Shown one piece after another: positions 26,879 to 34,871 of a stretch of 64,000 nucleotides of DNA. The translations under genes and the position numbers were made by a program. The stretch is taken from positions 1-64,000 of the forward strand of contig NZ_FNPT01000007.1 in assembly GCF_900107375.1 (NCBI RefSeq), given 5' to 3'. The DNA is from Lysobacter sp. yr284 (GTDB taxonomy: Bacteria; Pseudomonadota; Gammaproteobacteria; Xanthomonadales; Xanthomonadaceae). The notes below the pieces were generated by a model. The model ran no database searches, had not been told where the DNA came from, and saw only the letters and a program-made list of their open reading frames with translations. Every line of letters begins with the position of its first letter. Position 1 is the first letter of the stretch.

Positions 26879-28550
26879 CCTGATCGCCTTCGCCCTGCTC
26901 GCCGCCGCCGCGGTGGCGCTGGCGCACGCGGCGATGGAAACCCGCGCGCCGCTGGCGGCGCTCGACGCCGCGCCGGTCTCGCTGGACCCGGCGCGCCTGC
27001 CCGACTACGCGCTGCGCACCACGCTGCGCATGTTCGCGGCGATGCTGGCCTCGCTGCTGTTCACCTTCACCGTCGCCACCTGGGCGGCCAAGAGCCGGCG
27101 CGCCGAACGCCTGATCGTGCCGGCGCTGGACATCCTGCAGTCGGTGCCGGTGCTGGGCTTCCTGAGCTTCACCGTGGCCGCGTTCCTGGGCCTGTTCCCG
27201 GGCCGCCAGCTCGGCGCCGAATGCGCGGCGGTGTTCGCCATCTTCACCAGCCAGGCCTGGAACATGGCGTTCTCGTTCTACCAATCGCTGCGCACCTTGC
27301 CGCGCGACCTGGACGAAGTCGCGCGCGGCTTCGGCCTGAGCGCGTGGCAGCGGTTCTGGCGGCTGGAGGCGCCGTTCGCGATGCCGGGGCTGGTGTGGAA
27401 CGCGATGATGTCGATGTCCGGCGGCTGGTTCTTCATCGTCGCCTCCGAGGCGATCAGCGTCGGCCGCACCACCATCGCCCTGCCCGGCGTGGGTTCGTAC
27501 CTGGCGCTGGCGATCGCGCGCGAGGACTTCGTCGCGGTCGGCTGGGCGGTGGCGGCGATGGCGGCGGTGATCGTGCTGTGCGATCAACTGGTGTTCCGGC
27601 CGGTGGTGGCCTGGGCCGACAAGTTCCGCAGCGAGCAGACCGCCGGCCAGCAGCGTCCGCGTTCGTGGATGTACGAACTGGTCCGCCGCACCCGCGCCGG
27701 CAAGCGCGCGCTGCGGCCGCTGGCGTGGCTGTGGCAACGCGCGCTGTGCTTGCGGCTGCGGCCGCGCGCGCCGGTGGCCGCAGCGGGCGCGGACGCGACG
27801 CCGTCGCCGTGGACCGACCGCCTGTGGCTGGCCGCCTTGCTGCTCGCCGCCGCGGCCGGCGCCTGGTTCGCGCTCGACTACACGCGCCAGCACCTGGCCC
27901 TGGACGACCTGCGCGCCGCGTTCGGCGGCGGCCTGGCGACGCTGCTGCGGGTGGCCGTGCTGATCGCCATCGCCAGCGCGATCTGGGTGCCGGTCGGGGT
28001 GTGGATCGGCCTGCGGCCGCGCTGGGCGCAACGCCTGCAACCGTTGGCGCAGTTGCTCGCGGCGTTCCCGGCCAACGTGCTGTTCCCGGTGGCGGTGATC
28101 GCGATCTTCGCCACCGGCGCGAACCCGGACGTGTGGCTGTCGCCGCTGATGGTGCTGGGCACGCAGTGGTACATCCTGTTCAACGTCATCGCCGGCGCCA
28201 GTGCGGTGCCGACCGACCTGCGCGAAGCGGCCAGCGTGTACCGGCTGCGCTCGTGGACGTGGTGGCGGCGCGCGATCGGGCCGGCGGTGTTCCCCTACTA
28301 CGTCACCGGCGCGCTGACCGCCTCGGGCGGTTCGTGGAACGCCAGCATCGTCGCCGAACTGGTCTCCTGGGGCGACAAGCGGGTGCAGGCCTACGGCCTG
28401 GGTTCCTACATCGCCCGCGCCACCGAGGCCGGCGACTTCCCGCGCATCGTCCTGGGCGTGGCGGTGATGTCGCTGTTCGTCACCGCCTTCAACCGCGCCC
28501 TGTGGCGCCCGCTGTACGCCTACGCCGAACGCCGCCTGCGCCTGGATTGA
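26811..28550 (+). CDS. ABC transporter permease, two fused permease domains
   Basis: The 579-residue protein contains two complete binding-protein-dependent permease domains in tandem, about 12 helices. The first EAA loop reads EVARGFGLSAWQRFWRLEAP (about 168-187); the second reads REAASVYRLRSWTWWRRAIG (about 472-491). Both match the nitrate/sulfonate/taurine (SsuC/TauC) class. Most importers of this class use two copies of one 250-residue permease; here one polypeptide would do the work of both. The ATPase gene follows 40 bp downstream. No periplasmic substrate-binding protein is adjacent, so the substrate is unassigned. Confidence 0.9.
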   Translation: MSRPFLQLPPALLRARWWPNAYDLIAFALLAAAAVALAHAAMETRAPLAALDAAPVSLDPARLPDYALRTTLRMFAAMLASLLFTFTVATWAAKSRRAERLIVPALDILQSVPVLGFLSFTVAAFLGLFPGRQLGAECAAVFAIFTSQAWNMAFSFYQSLRTLPRDLDEVARGFGLSAWQRFWRLEAPFAMPGLVWNAMMSMSGGWFFIVASEAISVGRTTIALPGVGSYLALAIAREDFVAVGWAVAAMAAVIVLCDQLVFRPVVAWADKFRSEQTAGQQRPRSWMYELVRRTRAGKRALRPLAWLWQRALCLRLRPRAPVAAAGADATPSPWTDRLWLAALLLAAAAGAWFALDYTRQHLALDDLRAAFGGGLATLLRVAVLIAIASAIWVPVGVWIGLRPRWAQRLQPLAQLLAAFPANVLFPVAVIAIFATGANPDVWLSPLMVLGTQWYILFNVIAGASAVPTDLREAASVYRLRSWTWWRRAIGPAVFPYYVTGALTASGGSWNASIVAELVSWGDKRVQAYGLGSYIARATEAGDFPRIVLGVAVMSLFVTAFNRALWRPLYAYAERRLRLD

Positions 28551-28590
28551 ACGCGCGCCCGTCCGCATACCGAATCGAAGGAGCTCCCTC

Positions 28591-29886
28591 ATGACCCTGC
28601 ACACCTGCCTGCGCCCGCTGATCGACGTGCGCGGCCTCAGCCAGCACTACCCCAAGGCCGGCAGCGAACCGCTGCGCGTGCTCGACCACGTCGACCTGCA
28701 ACTGCGCCCCGGCGAGATCGTCGGCCTGCTCGGCCGCTCCGGCTCGGGCAAGTCCACCCTGCTGCGCGCCATCGCCGGGCTGATCCGGCCCAGCGCCGGC
28801 GAGGTCGAGTTCCTCGGCACGCCGCTGAGCCGCGCGCCGGCCGACATCGCCATGGTGTTCCAGAGCTTCGCCCTGTTCCCGTGGCTGACCGTGCTGCAGA
28901 ACGTCGAACTGGGCCTGGAAGCGCGCGGCGTGGCGCCGGCGCAGCGGCGTCCGCGCGCGCTGGCGGCGATCGACCTGATCGGCCTGGACGGCTACGAGAG
29001 CGCCTACCCGAAGGAACTGTCCGGCGGCATGCGCCAGCGCGTCGGCCTGGCCCGCGCGCTGGTGGTCGAGCCCAAAGTGTTGCTGATGGACGAGCCGTTC
29101 TGCGCGCTCGACGTGCTGACCGCGCAGACCCTGCGCTCGGACCTGCTCGACCTGTGGGCCGAGCGGCGCATGCCGATCGAGGCGATCTTGATGGTGACCC
29201 ACAACATCGAGGAGGCGGTGCTGATGTGCGACCGCATCCTGATCTTCGGCTCGCATCCGGGGCGGGTGGTCGACGAGATCCAAGTGACGCTGGCGCAGCC
29301 GCGCGATCGCTTCGACCCGGCGTTCCGCGACCTGGTCGATGCCATCTACGAGCGCATGACCGGCTCGGCGCATCCGGGTTCGAGCGCGCGCGGCGGGCTG
29401 GCGATGGAGTTGCCGCCGGTGTCGAGCAACCTGATCGCCGGCCTGATCGAAGCCGTGGCCGAACCGCCCTACCGCGGCCACGCCGACCTGCCGGCGCTGG
29501 CGGCGCAACTGCAGCTGGAGGTCGACGAACTGTTCCCCATCGCCGAAAGCCTGCAGCTGCTCGGCCTGGCCGAACTCGGCGACGGCGACCTGCGCCTGAG
29601 CGAGACCGGCGTGCGCTTCGCCGCGCTCGATACCGACGCGCGCAAGCGCCTGTTCGCGCGCCAGCTGGCCGCGCACGTGCCGCTGGCCGCGCACATCCGC
29701 CGGGTGCTGGACGAGCGCGCCGCGCACCAGGCGCCGGCGCGGCGCTTCCGCGACGAACTCGAAGACCACATGTCGCCCGGCTACGCCGCCGCGACCGTGC
29801 GCGCGGTCACCTCGTGGGCACGCTATGCAGAGTATTTCGCTTACGACGAGGCGGCGGACCGGTTCAGCCTGGACAACCCGGGTTGA
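28591..29886 (+). CDS. ABC transporter ATPase, nitrate/sulfonate class, with C-terminal AAA-associated domain
   Basis: The 431-residue protein has a canonical ABC ATPase (about 10-240): Walker A GRSGSGKST, Q-loop MVFQSFALFPW, signature LSGGMRQRV, Walker B VLLMDEPFCALD and switch His in THNIEEAV. Residues about 270-425 form the AAA-associated C-terminal domain that is found in some importers of this class and may regulate them. A GGAGCTC site precedes the ATG. It pairs with the upstream fused permease to form the importer core. Confidence 0.93.
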   Translation: MTLHTCLRPLIDVRGLSQHYPKAGSEPLRVLDHVDLQLRPGEIVGLLGRSGSGKSTLLRAIAGLIRPSAGEVEFLGTPLSRAPADIAMVFQSFALFPWLTVLQNVELGLEARGVAPAQRRPRALAAIDLIGLDGYESAYPKELSGGMRQRVGLARALVVEPKVLLMDEPFCALDVLTAQTLRSDLLDLWAERRMPIEAILMVTHNIEEAVLMCDRILIFGSHPGRVVDEIQVTLAQPRDRFDPAFRDLVDAIYERMTGSAHPGSSARGGLAMELPPVSSNLIAGLIEAVAEPPYRGHADLPALAAQLQLEVDELFPIAESLQLLGLAELGDGDLRLSETGVRFAALDTDARKRLFARQLAAHVPLAAHIRRVLDERAAHQAPARRFRDELEDHMSPGYAAATVRAVTSWARYAEYFAYDEAADRFSLDNPG

Positions 29887-29907
29887 ATTCGCGCGAGCTG
29901 CCATAAA

Positions 29908-30012
29908 AGCGTCGGGGCCGAAGCCCCTCCCACAACAGCCTTCATCCGCCGCCGCCAAACTTTGCTGGGAAGGCTTTCAGCGCTCTTGTGGGAGGGCCTT
30001 CAGGCCCGACGC
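29908..30012. repeat. REP family 1, inverted pair (locus 4)
   Basis: A minus-orientation copy at 29908-29936 with core GGGGCCGAAGCCCC and a plus-orientation copy at 29987-30012. They lie between the ABC ATPase and MgtC genes. Confidence 0.85.
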
Positions 30013-30060
30013 CCTGCGCTCGGACACGACGATCTTCCAGCCCCCTCCCCCGGAGCCGCC

Positions 30061-30777
30061 ATGCGCTTCCTGCACACCTTCCAGCTGCTGCCGTTCCTCG
30101 ACACCGTCGCCAGCCTGCTCGCCGCCTTCGTCCTGGGCACCCTGATCGGCGCCGAGCGCCAGTACCGCCAGCGCACCGCCGGCCTGCGCACCAACGTGCT
30201 GGTCGCGGTCGGCGCGGCCGCGTTCGTCGACTTAGGGATGCGCCTGGCCGGCAGCGTCGAGGCGGTGCGGGTGATTTCCTACGTGGTCTCCGGCATCGGC
30301 TTCCTCGGCGCCGGCGTGATCATGAAGGAAGGCATGAACGTGCGCGGCCTCAACACCGCCGCGACTCTATGGTGCTCGGCCGCGGTCGGCGCCTGCACCG
30401 GCGCGGACATGATCGCCGAAGGCGCGTTGCTGACCGCGTTCGTGATCGCCGGCAACACTTTGCTGCGGCCGCTGGTCAACGCGATCAACCGGGTGCCGAT
30501 CGACGAACGGGTGTCGGAGGCGACCTACGAGGTGCGGCTGAGCACGGCGCCGGAATCGGCGCCGGCGGCGCGCGAGTGGCTGGTCGATCACCTGGAGGCG
30601 GCGAATTACCCGGTCGGCGACGTGGACGTGGACGAGCACGGCGAAACCGCGACGCAGATCGTCGCGACCCTGGTCAGCACCGCGGTGGTCGCGGCCGAGC
30701 TGGACGCGGTGGTGGAACGATTGCGGCGCCTGCCGGGGGTGATGCACGCGACCTGGGAGTCGAGCACGCGCGATTGA
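30061..30777 (+). CDS. mgtC: MgtC/SapB family inner-membrane protein
   Basis: The 238-residue protein has four to five N-terminal helices with MgtC signatures (LGTLIGAERQYRQRTAGLRTN read across 24-44, YVVSGIGFLGAGVIMKEG, VRGLNTAATLW) and a soluble C-terminal ACT-like domain (about 150-236). MgtC proteins aid survival in low Mg2+ and adjust ATP synthase in several pathogens; the role here is inferred only from family. The ATG at 30061 follows a CCCGGAG site. No Mg2+-sensing leader is seen; the upstream gap holds a REP pair. Confidence 0.9.
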   Translation: MRFLHTFQLLPFLDTVASLLAAFVLGTLIGAERQYRQRTAGLRTNVLVAVGAAAFVDLGMRLAGSVEAVRVISYVVSGIGFLGAGVIMKEGMNVRGLNTAATLWCSAAVGACTGADMIAEGALLTAFVIAGNTLLRPLVNAINRVPIDERVSEATYEVRLSTAPESAPAAREWLVDHLEAANYPVGDVDVDEHGETATQIVATLVSTAVVAAELDAVVERLRRLPGVMHATWESSTRD

Positions 30778-30800
30778 GGGAGGACAGCGACCGGAGCGGA

Positions 30801-30891
30801 AAGCGTCGGGCCTGAAGGCCCTCCCACAACAGCTGCCGGCATCCTCGCGCGTTGCGGCGGCTATTGTGGGAGGGCCTCCAGGCCCGACGCT
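30801..30891. repeat. REP family 1, inverted pair (locus 5)
   Basis: A minus-orientation copy at 30801-30829 and a plus-orientation copy at 30865-30891 occupy the whole gap between the convergent MgtC and DUF1028 genes. Confidence 0.85.
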
Positions 30892-30897
30892 CTTCGC

Positions 30898-31890
30898 TCA
30901 GCCACCCGCGCCCCGCGCACCGAGCCCCTCGCGCAAGCGCACGAACTGCGGCCGCTGCCGCAGCGGCACATACAACGCATCGTCCACTTCCTCTCGCGCC
31001 CACACCGGATTGGCCGAGGCGAACACGCCCAGGTACTCCAGCGCCCGCTCGTCTTCGCCCAGTTGCATCGCCAGCCGCGCCGCGCGCCGCCAGATCCGGT
31101 CCCACTGATGGCTCAGGCGCAAGGCTTCGCTGCGCTGCGCCCGCGCCGCGGCCGCATCGCCGCGGCGCGCCGCGCGTTCGGCGCCCAGCATCGCCTGGTG
31201 GGCGTGGAACTGATCGTCGAGCCGCGCCAAGTCGGCGACCGGATCGGCGGCGCCGTCGACGCGCAGGTCGATGTCCTGGAAACCGCCCGCCACCGTCGCC
31301 ACCCGCAGCGCCGCCGACATCGCGCCGATTCGCTGCCCGCCGGCGCGCTGGCCCGCGCGCAACGCGGCCATCAGCCGCTCGGACAGGTCGCCGCGGCCGC
31401 CGCGGTAGGCCTCCGCCATCGCCTCCAGCACCTCGGCCGAGGCCAGTCCGTTGCCCTGCACCGCGAAGCCCTCGCCGCTGCGCGCGCCGGCCCAGGCCGA
31501 CGCCTGCGCGGCAGCGCCGGTATGCGTCGCCGCGCGACCGCGCGCATCGACCAGGCCGACCTGGCGTTCGCCGATATCGCCGCCGTCGAAGCCGCCGTCC
31601 TCCTCGAGCAGGCGCCGCAGCGCATCCGCGGGCGCGACGCCCCGCGCCAGCAGCGCCAGGCCCTTGGGGCCGTACTGCGGGTTGGTCTCGAACTGGGTCG
31701 CCACGGCGCCGACCTTCGCCTGTGCGTAGATCACGCTCGCGCCGACGGCGAGGTTGTGGGTCGCGACCGCCGCACCGCAGTCGCCCGCGGCATCGCAGGC
31801 GACGATCGAATAGGTGGCGCGGGCCGGCGCGCAACACAGCGCGCAGACCAGGGCGGCGACGACGGCGGCGTGGCGAAGGCGCGGCAGCAT
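30898..31890 (-). CDS. Exported DUF1028 family protein (Ntn-hydrolase fold)
   Basis: The 330-residue protein has a signal peptide ending near APARA and then the DUF1028 domain (about 27-230), whose mature N-terminus begins ATYSIVACDAA and includes SVIYAQAKVGAVATQFETNP and YGPKGLALLARG. DUF1028 proteins have an Ntn-hydrolase-like fold of unproven activity. The final ~90 residues look TPR-like (DERALEYLGVFASANPVWA). Substrate unknown. Confidence 0.88.
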   Translation of the reverse strand: MLPRLRHAAVVAALVCALCCAPARATYSIVACDAAGDCGAAVATHNLAVGASVIYAQAKVGAVATQFETNPQYGPKGLALLARGVAPADALRRLLEEDGGFDGGDIGERQVGLVDARGRAATHTGAAAQASAWAGARSGEGFAVQGNGLASAEVLEAMAEAYRGGRGDLSERLMAALRAGQRAGGQRIGAMSAALRVATVAGGFQDIDLRVDGAADPVADLARLDDQFHAHQAMLGAERAARRGDAAAARAQRSEALRLSHQWDRIWRRAARLAMQLGEDERALEYLGVFASANPVWAREEVDDALYVPLRQRPQFVRLREGLGARGAGG

Positions 31891-31944
31891 GGCGACTCCT
31901 GTCGGTGGCGGTGCGGGACTACCGGTGCGGGCGCCGTGCCGGCG

Positions 31945-33204
31945 TCATCCGCATTCGGCGGCGCGTTTGAGCAGGAACTCGCGCTCGCGCCCGTTGCGGG
32001 TCAGGCCCGCGGCGCGCTCGAACTCCGCGCGCGCTTCCGCGCGCCGGCCGAGCTTGAACAACAGGTCGCCGCGCACGCTCGGCAGCAGGTGGTACTGCTT
32101 CATCGACGGCTCCTGCATCAATGCATCGACCAGCGGCAGCGCCGCTTCCGGACCGAACGCCATCGATACCGCGACCGCGCGGTTGAGCTCCACCACCGGC
32201 GAGGGCGTGCGCGCGGCCAGGCGCTGGTACAACTGGGCGATGCGCGCCCACGGCGTGTCCGCCGCGGTCGCCGCGCGCGCGTGGCAGGCGGCGATCGCGG
32301 CCTGCAGCACGTAGGGGCCGTCGGAGCCGCCGAGCTGCACCGCGCGTTCCAGCGCGGCCAGCCCGCGCTGGATCTGCAGCCGGTCCCAGCGCGCGCGGTC
32401 CTGGTCGAGCAACAGGATCGGCTGGCCGTCCGGACCGGTGCGCGCCTTCGCGCGCGAGGCCTGGATCTCCATCAGCGCGACCAGGCCGAACACTTCGGCC
32501 TCCATCGGCATCAGCCCGGCCAGGATCCGGCCCAGGCGCAGCGCGTCCTCGCACAGGTTCGGCCGCATCCAGTCGTCGCCGGCGGTGGCCGAATAGCCTT
32601 CGTTGAACACCAGGTAGATCACTTCCAGCACCGAGGACACGCGCTGCGCCAATTCTTCGCCGCGCGGCACTTCGAACGGCACCTGCGCGTCGGCCAGGGT
32701 GCGCTTGGCGCGCACGATGCGCTGGGCGATGGTCGGCTCCGCGGCGAGGAAGGCGCGCGCGATCTCGTCGGTGGTCAGGCCGCCGAGCAGGCGCAGGGTC
32801 AGCGCGACCCGCGCCTCGGTCGACAGCACCGGGTGGCAGGAGATGAACACCAGCCGCAACAGGTCGTCGCCGATGTCGTCGTCGAGCTTGTCGAAGAACT
32901 TGTCCTCGGCGTCGTCGAGGTCGGATTCGAGTTCGTAGCCGATCTGCTCGTGCTTGCGGTCGAGCAGCTTGCGCCGCCGCAGCCGGTCGATGGCGCGGTT
33001 CTTCGCGGTCTGCATCAGCCACGCGCCCGGGTTGTCGGGCACGCCGGTCTGCGGCCACTTTTCCAGCGCGACCACCAGCGCGTCCTGGGCCAGTTCCTCG
33101 GCCAGGCCGACGTCGCGGACCATGCGGGTGAGCCCGGCGATGAGCTTGGCCGATTCGATGCGCCAGACGGCGTCGATGGCGCGGTGGGTGTCGGTGGCCG
33201 TCAT
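31945..33204 (-). CDS. ECF42-type RNA polymerase sigma factor with TPR-like C-terminus
   Basis: The 419-residue protein has sigma regions 2 and 4 in the N-terminal 190 residues (GLAEELAQDALVVALEKWP, NPGAWLMQTAKNRAIDRLRR, LGGLTTDEIARAFL) and a long C-terminal helical extension with TPR-like repeats (about 210-415) typical of group ECF42. ECF42 genes are usually next to a DGPF/YCII gene, as found here at 34070, and regulation depends on the C-terminal extension rather than an anti-sigma factor; none is present. Start ATG 33204 begins MTATDTHRAIDAVW. Confidence 0.92.
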   Translation of the reverse strand: MTATDTHRAIDAVWRIESAKLIAGLTRMVRDVGLAEELAQDALVVALEKWPQTGVPDNPGAWLMQTAKNRAIDRLRRRKLLDRKHEQIGYELESDLDDAEDKFFDKLDDDIGDDLLRLVFISCHPVLSTEARVALTLRLLGGLTTDEIARAFLAAEPTIAQRIVRAKRTLADAQVPFEVPRGEELAQRVSSVLEVIYLVFNEGYSATAGDDWMRPNLCEDALRLGRILAGLMPMEAEVFGLVALMEIQASRAKARTGPDGQPILLLDQDRARWDRLQIQRGLAALERAVQLGGSDGPYVLQAAIAACHARAATAADTPWARIAQLYQRLAARTPSPVVELNRAVAVSMAFGPEAALPLVDALMQEPSMKQYHLLPSVRGDLLFKLGRRAEARAEFERAAGLTRNGREREFLLKRAAECG

Positions 33205-33365
33205 GGCGAGGGATGACACCACCTCGCGCGGCCGCTCGCAAGGGCCGGCGGCCCGCGCGAGCGCGCGGGGCCGGTGTTTCCGCCTGGATCGCGACGACGC
33301 GACGCGGCCGCCGGGGCGAGGCGGACAAGACTCGCCGGCCGCGGCGTCGGCGGCCACGCCTGCGC

Positions 33366-33812
33366 TCACCGCTGCGCGCGCTCGTCGCCGTCCACGCAGC
33401 CCATCGCCTGCACGCAGTTGACCATCCACGGCACCCCGAAGCGATCGGTGAGGATGCCGTAGGCCAGCGCCCAGAACGTCTCCTGCAGCGGCATCTCGAT
33501 CTTGCCGCCCTGCGCCAGCGCCTTGAAGATGCGCGCGGCGTCGTCGGGATCGTTGAGGCTCAAGGTGACGTGCGCGCCCTTGACGCCCTGGTAGGGGTAC
33601 TGCTCGGTCGCATCGGTGCCCATCAGCATGAAGCCGTCGAGTTCGTAGCAGCCGTGCATGATCTTCTCGCGCTCGGCGGCGGCCAGCCCTTCGCAGCCCG
33701 GGTTGTCGCCGAACGGCATCAGCGCGTGGATCTTGCCGCCGAGGATCTGCTGGTAGGTCTCGAACGCTTCGCGGCAGTCGCCGTCGAAGGACAGGTAGGT
33801 GTTGAGTTGCAT
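33366..33812 (-). CDS. PhnB-like VOC family protein
   Basis: The 148-residue protein is a vicinal-oxygen-chelate fold protein of the PhnB/3-demethylubiquinone methyltransferase-like group: TYLSFDGDCREAFETYQQIL at the N-terminus, CYELDGFMLMGTD in the middle and FWALAYGILTDRFGVPWMVN at the end. Function of these small VOC proteins is generally unknown. It lies between the YCII and ECF42 genes on the same strand and is a plausible member of that module. Confidence 0.9.
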   Translation of the reverse strand: MQLNTYLSFDGDCREAFETYQQILGGKIHALMPFGDNPGCEGLAAAEREKIMHGCYELDGFMLMGTDATEQYPYQGVKGAHVTLSLNDPDDAARIFKALAQGGKIEMPLQETFWALAYGILTDRFGVPWMVNCVQAMGCVDGDERAQR

Positions 33813-33941
33813 GGTGGCGGTTCCTCTGGAGGGATGGGGAAGGCGCGCTCGCGGCGGGGTCCGTGTCGCGCTTTCGACAAGACGACGAACCTGCGCCGGG
33901 CGAATCGACAAGGGCCGGCGTTTTTTTCGGGTCTGCAACTT

Positions 33942-34026
33942 TGTGGGAGGGCCTTCAGGCCCGATGCGTTTGTTTCGGATCGTGGCGATCCGACCGAAAA
34001 GCGTCGGGCCTGAAGGCCCTCCCACA
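33942..34026. repeat. REP family 1, inverted pair (locus 6)
   Basis: A plus-orientation copy starting at 33942 and a minus-orientation copy ending at 34026, joined by the dyad CGGATCGTGGCGATCCG, so the whole 85-bp locus can fold as one long cruciform. Confidence 0.88.
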
Positions 34027-34069
34027 GGGGCGGCGCCGGTGTGCGCCCCACCGCAGGCCCTGCGGCGGA

Positions 34070-34495
34070 TCAATGGCGGCCGGCGACCTGCGCGCGCAGC
34101 CGTTCCTCGGACGCCTGCAACTCCGGCGTCAACGCCGCGCCGAAGTCGGCCGCGTCGAACACCCGGCGGATCTCGATCTGCGCTTGCGCGCCGTCCGGGT
34201 TGGGCACGCGCTTGACCCACTCCACTGCTTCTTCCAGCGAGCGCGCCTGGATCAGCCAGAAGCCGGCGACCAGCTCGCCGGGCGCATCGAACGGCCCGTC
34301 CGCGACCCGCCGCGCGCGGCCATCGAAATACACCCGCGCGCCGCGCGCGCTCGGATGCAGGCCCTCGCCGGCCAGCAGCACGCCGGCCCGCACCAGTTCT
34401 TCGTTGTAGGCGCCCATCGCGGCCAGCAGCTCGGTGCCGGGCATGACCCCGGCCTCGCTGTCGGGCGTTGCCTTGACGATCAGCATGAATTTCAT
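34070..34495 (-). CDS. YCII (DGPF) family protein
   Basis: The 141-residue protein starts MKFMLIVKATPDSEAG and carries the family's DGPFDAPGELVAGFWLIQA motif (about 64-82). YCII/DGPF proteins have a dimeric ferredoxin-like fold. They are the standard genomic partners, and presumed targets, of ECF42 sigma factors; the partner lies about 870 bp downstream on the same strand (start at 33204). ATG at 34495 chosen since the family alignment begins there. Confidence 0.92.
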   Translation of the reverse strand: MKFMLIVKATPDSEAGVMPGTELLAAMGAYNEELVRAGVLLAGEGLHPSARGARVYFDGRARRVADGPFDAPGELVAGFWLIQARSLEEAVEWVKRVPNPDGAQAQIEIRRVFDAADFGAALTPELQASEERLRAQVAGRH

Positions 34496-34657
34496 GGTCG
34501 TGGTCCTCGTCGCGGCCGGCGGAGCGCCGGCCTCGACGGGACGACGAACCGGGGCGGCGGGGATCGACACGGGGCGTGCGGCGAGGCGGCGCGGCCTCGC
34601 CCAGCCCCTGAGTTGGAAACCATCGAGGCGCCGATGTTCGCGGGCGTGGCGGCACTG

Positions 34658-34744
34658 ATGGGGCAGGAGCTTCAGCCCCGACGCCTTCCGCTCAGAACCC
34701 GGCGAGCCTGCCCAAGAGCATGGAGCCTGAAGACCCTGCCACCG
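34658..34744. repeat. REP family 1, inverted pair, diverged (locus 7)
   Basis: A plus copy (34658-34686, GGGGCAGGAGCTTCAGCCCC) and a minus copy ending at 34744, both with several changes from the consensus. This is the oldest-looking pair. Confidence 0.75.
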
Positions 34745-34762
34745 CAGTCGGCCTCCAAGACA

Positions 34763-34796
34763 AGAAAAGGCCCGCCCCGCGAACGCGGAGCGGGCC
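34763..34796 (-). terminator. Terminator of the second TonB receptor gene
   Basis: A GC-rich stem (arms about 34769-34781 and 34784-34796) precedes a minus-strand CCTTTTC tail, about 75 bp beyond the receptor stop. The fit is good for Rho-independent termination. Confidence 0.75.
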
Positions 34797-34871
34797 GGAA
34801 CAGCCCGAAACGGCTGGAGAACGGCTACTGGAGGGTGGGCCGATGGGTTCGCCCGCTAGCGGGCGGATGGG

